Shown piece by piece: positions 11,149 to 64,000 of a DNA stretch of 64,000 bases. This DNA is from Opisthocomus hoazin (Eukaryota; Chordata; Aves; Opisthocomiformes; Opisthocomidae): NCBI RefSeq assembly GCF_030867145.1, contig NC_134415.1, positions 65,749,300 to 65,813,299 on the forward strand. The letters are read 5' to 3'. The position numbers were made by a program, and so were the translations under genes. The stretch's first letter is position 1; each line of letters begins with the position of its first letter. The notes under the pieces are model-generated. The model did no database searches and was not told the DNA's origin. It saw only the letters and a program-made list of their open reading frames with translations.

Positions 11149-12692
11149 CCTCCCTCCCCGCCGCCGGGGACGCCGGCACTGCCGACCGCCGGCGGCGGCG
11201 GGGGGGGGGGGACGCGGCGGCGGGCGGAGGCGGGGGGCGGGCGGAGGCAGGACGCGCTCCCGTCCCTGCTCTCCCCGCCCCCCCGGTGTGTCTCCGCCGA
11301 CGCCCCCCCAGTGTGTCCCCCCTCCCCCCGCAGTGCCACGGGCCCCGGCGTCCCCCGGAGCGCGCCCCGGCTCAGCGGGGGTGGGAAGCCCCCCTCTGCC
11401 GCCGCCCGCAAGCCCTCCCAAACCCGTCCGGTGCCACCGCTGTGCCCCCCCCGCAGCCCGCAGAGGCAGCGCGATGCCGCTTTTCTCCCCCCCGAAAGCC
11501 CGCGTCCTCCCGGCAGAGCGCATCCGTCGAGCCCACCGGCGGCATCCCGCAGCGGGGTCCCGCCGCCCCCCGGCTCGCCCAGGGGAGCCCCTTCTCGGGC
11601 GGGGAGCGGCGGAGGGACGGGAACCCCTGCTGAGAGAGCGGGGGGAACCTTTCCTGAGCTGGGGGCTTGCTTCGGAGGGCCGCTAAAAATCCGTAGCCCC
11701 GCGGAGGCTTCCTAAGTGGTGTTTTAAAGCCTGGGAGGGCGTTAAACCGCCTGCCCCCTTCTCTCGAGTTGCCAGGCGAAGGGCTGAAGAGGCGCCTGCG
11801 ACGGATCACCTCGGGGCCAGGGAACGGCACCAGCGGTTTGGTGCGGGACAGCCGGCCCTCCCGCAGTGTCGGGATCAAACTACGGTTTGATTCTGGGCTG
11901 CCTGGGAACCTCGAGCCTTCTTTTGCCATCATATGTGCGAGGTGGCTCTCATGGGCGGCAAGGCTATGTTTCACCCATCACTACGAGATTAGCAAAATTC
12001 TTCTTTTTAAACAAAACCAGCCTCGCTTTCTTTCCACGGGAATGGTGTTAGAAAGAACCAGCTTGGGGGAAAACCGCACACCGGACACCCGAAGCTCGTT
12101 TTTTGGAAGACTTTACCATAAAAAGAGAGGCCCAGATCCTGACAAGGATCACCAGTTCTGCTGGGCTCGCACAGAATTGAGCACAAGCACAGCGTGCATT
12201 TCAGCGCTATCAAAAAGGCACAACTATTTTCCGCGAGATTTCTGCAGAAAAACGTTACGGTTCGGTCCTGGTTCAGTTCACGGACCCCAGCAGACACACC
12301 CAGCTCCCACAGCCAGCTGTGCTTCTTCCCAGTCACGACACTGGAAACTTGTGGCGCTCGGCGTTCGACCTGTGGCAGCGGCAGGAGAGGGGTGCTGGTG
12401 CCCGCACCGCTCAGCGGGAGCAGGGCCGGCGTCAGGACTGCTGGGCAAGCAAGCGGGCATGGGAGCGGCACGGCAGCATGGCGGAGCGGCAGGGAGAACA
12501 CACCGGAGCCAGAGCGCTGGGCTCTTCACCTGGACCACAAGAAGCCGTGTGTGCCCAGGATCGTTGGTGGGTGCAGTGAGGGGCCCTCGGTGGCCACGGG
12601 GACCAGTGGCACCGAAGAGGGTGTGTTACAGATTTCCTGGGTTCCGACTGGCGGTGGAGCTGGTACAGGCAGGGCACGGAGGCAGGGTAAGG

Positions 12693-13002
12693 TTCATACT
12701 TTTCACAAGGGTGTGTAGTGATAGGGCAAGGGGGATGGCTGTAAACTAAAAGAGGGCAGATTTACATTAGATTTTAGGAAGAAATTCTTCACCATGAGTG
12801 TGGTGAAACACTGGAACAGGTTGCCAAGAGAAGCTGTGGATGTCCCCTCCCTGGCAGTGTTCAAGGCCAGGTTGGATGGAGCTCTGAGCAACCTGGTCTA
12901 GTGGAAGGTGTCCCTGCTCACGGCAGGGGGGTTGGAACCAGATGATCTTTAAGGTCCCTTCCAACCCAAACCATTCTGTGATTCTATGATTCTGTGACAT
13001 TA
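12693..13002 (+). mobile_element. CR1 LINE 3' end, forward
   Basis: Runs from GTGTAGTGATAGGGCAAGG through AGGAAGAAATTCTTCACCAT and GGTGAAACACTGGAACAGG to AAGGTCCCTTCCAACCCAAA, and ends in ATTCTGTGATTCTATGATTC. This is the last part of CR1 ORF2 plus the 3' UTR and the octamer-type terminal repeats. It is well preserved, hence relatively young. Confidence 0.95.
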
Positions 13003-14617
13003 AGGTATGAGTTTTTGAGGACAAAAATTGGTAATGAGGGAAAGGAAACCCTGGATACCGTTGAAATTAAACAACAGATGTAAACCACAAGAGAAACAAT
13101 ATTCTCTAAGCAAAAACTGAAGGAACTTCCTTTTTTCAGCCTTTGGGGTAAACACGTGGATGGAGGCAGAAGCGATGTTTGGAGATCACGCCTGCAGTCT
13201 GCTTCCAGAAGCCAGGAGCCGAGTGCACGTCCACCTGAGTGCACCTCAGTGCCACCGGCCGTGGTCGTGCAGGGGGCCAGCAGCCGCTGCTGACTCTGCC
13301 TGTGACCAGTGCAGACATAGCAGAGCTTCCTTCTACTTTTTGATGTGTGTTCCTGAGTAAATATTATTTCTCACTAGAGGCTGTCTCCAGCTTGCCTGCC
13401 TTTTATTTTTCAATCTTCAATTTATTCATTTTTTTATCAAGCTACTGTTCTCACTCCCTCTTTCTTGCCTGGCATTTTCTGACCTTTCTCCCCTTCCCCA
13501 TTCCCTCCCAGAGCCCAACACTAACGCAAGAACAAGACTGACTTTGTGAGGACCCCTGTAATACTCACCCGACTCAAAACTACAGCGTCTTTTCCTCCTT
13601 CACTTCTTCTCTTCTTCATCTTTACAGAATCTATGGGAGGATTCTCCTGATATCTAACATTTTAAATTGGCTGTTTCTCTTTGACTTTAAGTGTTCCTTA
13701 AGTATTTTCCCCAACAGTTTATTTTCCACTGTATTCTCTCTCTCGTTCTTACCAAGGCAGTTGTATTTTCATCTTCTTTTTACATGCAAATCTTTAGTTT
13801 TAGTAACATTTGAGTACTTACATTTCTTCTGATTAAAAACTCAATTGACTGAAATACTAAAACACTGGTAACAGCCCCCCCACCCCAGGACCTGTGTGTG
13901 TGCCTCCTTTTAAAAGGTGAGAGTGATACCTATCTGAATTTCTCAGGTTACCTCAGTCACAAAAGCCGCGGATGCGATCAAGACACTTGGAAGTTTAACC
14001 TTTGCTAAGGCAGGGTGGGAAGAAAGCATGCACCGAAACCCAGAAGTTTTCAGGCAAAAGGACATGTCAGTTGTGGTCACCTCCCTGGAGTCACGGGGCG
14101 CTCCACCTCAGGGGCCTTCACCCACTCCAGCAGCTGCACTGCAGCATACAGTGTAAACTCACAGTTAAATGGTCTGAAGTATTAAGGCATATAAAGGTTG
14201 AAGCTCTCATTTAAGCTTACTGGAGACCAAATCTGGCTTTAAAACCCACTGCAGAACCGTGCCAACGCATTGGCACCAGCCTCCCTTTGGGCTCATCCCA
14301 AGCACCCACACAGCACAACTGAAAGGAACGCGTGGATCGCTGTGACGGTGCTTCCACACAGGAGAAAAGAAAAAATCTCCCGCTGCCAAAGAAGTGCAGA
14401 CAGGAAAAAAAATCTGATTGTGCTTTCTGGAAATACTGTAGTAATTGGGACTCCACCTAAGCGTAACCTCTGGAGGAAACAATTTTGTCCCTCCACCAGT
14501 GGAATCCTCACTGGAGAAGCGAGTCTCTGACGTTGCAGAGGATCAAGCTGCAGGCCTGCACGGGGGCTAAATACTTCCCTGACTGAAACAGAAAACCAAG
14601 CGAATCAGAAGGGTAAA

Positions 14618-15262
14618 AATTTGAATAGAACAGAATAGCTCAGTTGGAAAGGGCCTACAGCGGTCATCTAGTCCACCTGCCCGACCACTGCAGGCTGACC
14701 AAAAGCTGAAGCATGTTATTAAGGGCGTTGTCCAAACGCCTCTTAAACACTGACAGGATCGGGGCATCGGCCACCTTGCTAGAAAGCCAGTTCCAGTGTC
14801 TGACCACCCTCTCAGTACTCCTAATGTTGCGCCTGGAACAGCTTTGAACCAGCCCTGTGCATCCTGTCACTGGATCCCGGGGAGAAGAGCTCAGCACCTC
14901 CTTCTCTACTCCCCCTCCTCAGGAAGCTGTGGAGAGCAATGAGGTCGCCCATCAGCCTCCTCCTCTCCAAACTGGACAAGCTCAAAGTCCTCAGCCACTC
15001 CTTATAGGAGCTGCCTTCCCGCCCTTCCACTAGCTTTGTTGCCCTCCCCTGGATGTGTTCAAGGACCTTCATCTTCTTCAACTGTGGGGCCCGGAGATGC
15101 ACACAGTGCTCAAGGTCAGGCCGCACTAACACTGGATTTGGGAATCCCAGCATCCGTGTCCCAGGCACCGTATCCTGCCCCTTGGAACTCGCCTGTGTTG
15201 CAAGGCCAGCTTCTCTTGCAACATCTCTCATGGTGCTCCTAATTTTAGTCTTGTCTCTACAC
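14618..15262 (-). mobile_element. CR1 LINE fragment with ORF2 C-terminal remnant, reverse
   Basis: The minus strand translates, over shifted frames, to the end of CR1 reverse-transcriptase ORF2: recognisable pieces are VLEHIQGRATKLVEG, LSSLERRRLMGDLIAL and ERVVRHWNWL. On the plus strand it begins with GAACAGAATAGCTCAGTTGG, the reverse complement of a CR1 3' end. More diverged and longer than the other CR1 copies here; stops and frameshifts show it is dead. Confidence 0.9.
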
Positions 15263-18200
15263 AGCAAGGGGAGGGGGCGGAGGGAAAGGTGCTATCCCTT
15301 GCCAAACCACCCCCTTCTCAGCATGGACTCAGGTCAGGCCCAGTACTTGTCTCTCACTGCCTCTCCACCACTCCACACGCAGAAAAGATCAGTTCTCCTG
15401 CACTTCCCTAGGAAGGAATTGGAGGAAGCAACGGAAGGACATCACCTGAGGCAACGCTGCAGTGAAGGGAGTTCCCTCACAGTAGCTGTTCTGTATCCAG
15501 AGAGCAGCGGGTGCTCAGTTCATGAGTTGACTCTGTTAGAAAATTTTGGCCTAGCAGTGGGGCACAGATCATAGTAATGAATAGCTCTGTGGTTCCTTAT
15601 AATAATGAGATGATTCCGATACCTTAACTCTAATCCTTTGATGCAAATTATGCTCAGCTCTGCATTTCACCTAGGTACAATGACATGGGCGAGAGAAAAA
15701 AAAAACACGTGGAGCAAATTGGTGTCCAATTCCTAAGGGCACAATTTTTAAAAATGGTTTCTTGGATGAAAATCGTAAAGATCTAAAAATGTTTAATGCA
15801 CAGTTTGCTTTAATTAGGGTCTAATGCAACCATGAGGTATATAGGGAAACCGTTGTGCAGAGCTGATTCCATGCCCCATCGCATGACCCTAAGCACATTC
15901 AAATCTGAGCTGTACTACAGAAAGGCTTCGTACACCCGTGCCCGCACAGCTAAATTTGAGGCCAGTGCTGTATTTGGGTAGAAAAAAAGAGATGACTTCA
16001 TCACTGACATGTAGTCTGCACAAACAGACACAAAGAATCATTTTAAATAGCTTTCCTTTATCAAAATGCAGACCTGATGGGACATACAGCTAGGCTAAGT
16101 TGCATAAAGTACGGTCTCTACAAGTACGGAGGAGAAATGTAGTCATCATCCAATATTCATATAAGACAAACCATGATTACAATGCTCTCTACTTATAAGA
16201 TACTCGGTATCTTCTGCTGCATTTACTTTTTGATCAACATTTCTTAATTGGGGAAATGAATACAAGAGTGTAGCCAAAGATACTGTGTGCAATTAATTTA
16301 ATAGCATTGTAGAACAGCAAATCCACTCCTTTAGAACATAATTAGTAAGTATGTTTCTTGAACCAAGCAGAAACCTATGGGTTTCCATAAAAGTAAATCT
16401 TCCACAGCAGCAAGTTTAAAAGTAGAATACATTACATCTTTAATATCGTTGTCATTAAAGGTCTGTTTCAGTAAAAAAAAAAAAACAAAACAGAATCTAG
16501 TATTGTGGTCATAAAACAAAAAGTATTTCTTTAAAAACTTTATAGCAAACATTCCCTGAGAATTAAGAATCAGCAACAACTATCGCCAGATTGGTTTTTC
16601 TGTCACACTGCAGAAATGTTACAGCACATTCTCTCCATTCAAAGATCACGCAGGAAGATTAAAGGCCACAGTTTTTATTTGATATGAGCATCTTCTGGGT
16701 ATGCAGCAGCCCTCAGCACTGTGGCTAACCAGAACAGGAGGGGAGAGAAGGCAGTTAAGAAAAGGTTTAATCCATGTGTTGAGTGTGCGTGTTCAGAATT
16801 CTTCCCCCCCCACCCCCACATGCTATGTTTTTCCAGTTGTGCCCTTCCAACTGCCAGGCTATGGCAGCATCCTGGAATATCCCTCCCTCTCCCTCCCTGC
16901 GGAAACACGCATATAAAATACATACCCACCACCAAAATGTTCCACTCACTCAAGACAAGTAATTTGTAGTCTAAGCAGAAAAGGGAGATAAAGCAGAAGA
17001 ATGGAGTAACTATTAAGGTTGAAATAATCAATTTTAATGCCTAAAATTAGATTTTATGGCACATGGTATTGCTGAAAGCTGTATGCAGCACAGCTTTATC
17101 GTTGCATCAATCATCAGCACACAGAATTGAAGTGCAGTAAACATTTGGAATTTGGTGCCACAAAAAAAGAAGAAAAATCTACTTTTTGTTATTAATTCAG
17201 CTTGAGAAGATGGCATTCTGGGGTCAGTTTGCACTGACCCAGAAAAATGTAAGATTCTATCAGAATCCAAATTGACGTGTTGTAGAAGAGGGTTTCTTTC
17301 TGTCTTGCCCTAACACCAAATCAACATATGCATATCTCCCCGTGGCTACCTGCAAGTTGCCTGGCTCTTTCTCCATGACAGGACTTCATTCTTTACTTGC
17401 AGCTTGCAAGTCTTAGCTCTGCTGAATTCTTTCTTTCGTTTCTTCAAAGCATCCAGCAGATGTCTGCTGCTGCTTGATACATGAGTGATGCAACCCAGAA
17501 GCGTACAGCATTCATTAAGAGGAGACTATGAAAACTCAACCAGAGATCTGCAAAGACCTGAACTGCAAAGTCTTTTGGCGGTAAAGACTGATGATATGGG
17601 GTAAGAGCAGAAGGGAGACGGCTTTAAGAAGGTAAAAAAACCCATGAAAATAGGCTACCAGGAAACCAGGAGAGAAGTCTGACATATACCAATGAGAACT
17701 GCAGGAGTATTCAAAGGAGACTGGAAAAGCATAAAAACTGAACGTCTCTACCTGCCCCAGGAAAACTCAGATGAAAACACCAGCATGTGGGCTGAGGAGT
17801 CAAAGTGGGCACGCAAAGTACTCAACATACCTATTATATGCTGGACATAACATTGTAAGTGTAGTAGCTTGGCCACACTGGATCTGCTATGCTGATGCCA
17901 GGCAGTTAATCTGCATGTATGTAGGTTCAACTGGTCTGGACATCAGCTCTCACTTTGGTCTGGCCATCAGAGGTACAGAACGCTGAATATATGGCCACAG
18001 TCCTCTTCTTCTCTTGGAAAAACTTTCTAAGTGAAAACAGAAGTCCCATAAAAGAGATGGTTGTCCTATCTCTAAATCTTGAGGACTGTGATCCAATTAG
18101 TGTTGTATATATTTCATTTTTTCCTAAGCATTTTCTCTACTATCAGAGTATCTTTCTGCGTGACTTGATCAACTGTTTTACTCAAGGAGATCTAAGGGAA

Positions 18201-18417
18201 AAAAAACATGGAAATAATCTTTACCATCTTTGTGAAGTGGCAATCAAAAAGGTCAAACAAATCAGCTGGCTATAAACTATGACATTTACTGTCTATCAAG
18301 AGCATTCATCATATTGCACAAGAAAATAATGCAATGTGAGTCACAGCAAAACATATAAATGCGTCTGAGTGATACAAACCTCAGGCTGATATTACAGTAC
18401 TTTACAGTGAAAAGCCG

Positions 18418-18487
18418 CTTTTTTCTTTTCTTCTCTTTTCTCTTCTCTCTTTCCTTTCCTTTTCTCTTTCTTTTCCTTTTCTTTTCT
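18418..18487. repeat. 70-nt pure pyrimidine (minus: purine) tract
   Basis: Every base from 18418 to 18487 is C or T, in TTTTC- and CTCT-like units. On the PEX7-transcribed strand it is an uninterrupted A/G run starting 36 bp past the candidate poly(A) hexamer. Confidence 0.95.
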
Positions 18488-18522
18488 ACAGTGACATTAC
18501 CTCAAAATACACTGCTAGTTAG

Positions 18523-18528
18523 TTTATT
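18523..18528 (-). terminator. Candidate poly(A) signal of PEX7
   Basis: The minus strand reads AATAAA, the first canonical hexamer after the PEX7 stop, about 345 bp downstream. The following 45 bp include TGTATTTTGAGGT, a plausible GU/U-rich element. Later hexamers (for example near 16675) leave longer forms possible. Confidence 0.4.
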
Positions 18529-18869
18529 CTTTAGAAGGATCAACAAGATTCAGGCTTCTGCTCTCAACATTAGCCAGACAGATCACAAAATTGTGTTGGT
18601 GATTCTACTCTGAAGACACCAGCTCCTATCCGCTACGGCCACTCTTCAGCCATTCAGTAGCTGTTGAATGTTTTGCTGGCTCAAGCACCACCTGTATAGT
18701 GAACCAAGCCCTAAAATCTTCGCATGCTTAAGTCCACAATACCTTTCAAGCAGAGTTTTTCTTAAAAAGAGACACTAAGATTAGTGACACAGTTGACCCT
18801 TTAGCACAAGTCTGGTGGTGGGGATAGAGAGAAATATTCCTGGTGTGTCAGATCTTCTTCGCTCTCTCT
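18529..18869 (-). other. Presumed 3' UTR of PEX7
   Basis: Runs from the stop codon to the first AATAAA. It contains no notable motif apart from short pyrimidine runs. The extent is inferred. Confidence 0.4.
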
Positions 18870-63687
<44,818 letters not shown>

Positions 63688-63754
63688 GGCCCGGGCCCGG
63701 CCCTCGTCCCAGCCGCGGAGGAGCAGCCGCGCCCCCGCCCCGCGCAGCGCCCCG

Positions 63755-63762
63755 CCGGAAGC
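63755..63762 (+). promoter_or_regulatory. ETS-type motif (CCGGAAGC)
   Basis: Matches the GABPA/ELK core CCGGAAG. Placed 68-75 bp upstream of the PEX7 ATG, where such motifs often mark the start site. Confidence 0.5.
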
Positions 63763-63795
63763 GCCCCGCCCGCCGGGCGGTGCCGGAGCGGCGGC

Positions 63796-63806
63796 GCCGC
63801 CATTTT
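63796..63806 (-). promoter_or_regulatory. YY1-type motif
   Basis: Reads AAAATGGCGGC on the PEX7 strand, matching the AANATGGCGGC consensus of YY1 in core promoters, 109-119 bp upstream of the PEX7 ATG. Confidence 0.5.
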
Positions 63807-63811
63807 TGGCG

Positions 63812-64000
63812 ATGGCAGAGAGCGGCGGGGTACGGTGTCAGCCCGGCGGGCCCGGCTGGGAGGGAACCGCTGCCGGCTCTAGGGGAACTGCGGCGGGCCC
63901 TGGTGTCCCGAGGGCTGGGTGCGGCTCTGCCCGACCCCGCGGCGGTGCGAGCTGCAGCCTTGGGCCGCGGTGGCCTATCCCTGCGGTGTGGCCTTGTTCT
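63812..64000 (+). other. Open frame divergent from PEX7, running off the window
   Basis: An ATG with G at -3 and +4, six bases past the YY1-type motif, opens a frame of 63 codons without a stop to the window edge. A possible donor G|GTACGG lies after MAESGG (GT at 63830-63831). The rest is Gly/Pro/Arg/Ala-rich, as any GC-rich frame would be. In human the next gene on this side (MAP3K5) is divergent but distant, and this peptide does not resemble it. Treated as a candidate only. Confidence 0.15.

Larger units (their letters stand above)
10430..11900. promoter_or_regulatory. CpG island over SLC35D3 exon 1 and promoter
   Basis: CpG dinucleotides are dense from mid-intron 1 through exon 1 and about 750 bp upstream of the ATG. 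The segment 11190-11250 contains GGGGCGGGC-type Sp1/KLF boxes close upstream of the start codon. No TATA box was recognised, as usual for such promoters. The transcription start is inferred to lie in roughly 11150-11300. Confidence 0.75.
11901..18522. other. Intergenic region between PEX7 3' end and SLC35D3 promoter
   Basis: No conserved exon is recognised. A 326-codon plus-strand frame (11769-12749) begins in the CpG island and is discussed as a finding. Two CR1 copies occupy 12693-13002 and 14618-15262. The rest, including 13003-14600 and 15300-18400, is ordinary moderately AT-rich sequence in which I see nothing specific. Confidence 0.7.

Noticed and set aside
10330-11523. Longer N-terminal and C-terminal extensions of SLC35D3 exon 1 frame (397 codons)
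   Set aside because: The upstream part is unconserved CpG-island sequence and the downstream part reads through the GT donor into intron minisatellite and CR1.
10282-11715. 477-codon plus-strand frame over SLC35D3 exon 1
   Set aside because: It is the antisense shadow of a very GC-rich exon and CpG island. The translation is Pro/Arg/Ala-rich and without domains.

Overview
This is a vertebrate nuclear window, almost certainly from a bird. It has split genes with GT-AG introns and two CpG-island promoters, and the only interspersed repeats I recognise with confidence are CR1 (chicken repeat 1) LINE fragments, several ending in the short tandem ATTCTATG-type tail typical of avian CR1. I see no L1, Alu or other mammalian repeats. 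The exact species cannot be read from the sequence.

Two protein-coding genes are present, both on the minus strand and in the order known from the human 6q23 region. SLC35D3 (two coding exons, 10713-11148 and 8551-9383, 422 aa) is an orphan-type nucleotide-sugar transporter family member. PEX7 (ten coding exons between 63687 and 18870, 315 aa) is the WD40 receptor that brings PTS2-tagged enzymes to peroxisomes. I placed all eleven splice junction pairs by hand; every one is GT-AG and keeps the reading frame, so both coding sequences look intact and complete. The neighbours expected from human synteny (MAP3K5 on the PEX7 side, IL20RA on the SLC35D3 side) are not visible, so they should lie outside the window.

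Layout: 1-7.7 kb is distal 3' flank of SLC35D3 with no recognised gene; 7.7-11.15 kb is SLC35D3, whose 1.3 kb intron carries a reverse CR1 and a GC-rich minisatellite; 10.4-11.9 kb is its CpG island; 11.9-18.5 kb is intergenic with two sizeable CR1 copies; 18.5-63.7 kb is PEX7, of which about 98% is intron; 63.15-64.0 kb is the PEX7 CpG-island promoter with ETS and YY1-type motifs. Intron 8 of PEX7 holds a decayed reverse-strand CR1-like piece from ORF1 and the start of ORF2, parts normally lost by 5' truncation.

The two genes are not known to act in one pathway: PEX7 serves peroxisomal import (plasmalogen synthesis, phytanate oxidation), whereas SLC35D3 acts in endosomal, platelet dense-granule and neuronal vesicle biology. 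I found no CRISPR, operon, defence or other novel multi-gene system. The curiosities are structural: a 29-G run, a 24-bp perfect palindrome, two perfect purine-pyrimidine alternating tracts, a 70-nt homopurine tract just past the PEX7 poly(A) signal, and a few unexplained open frames.
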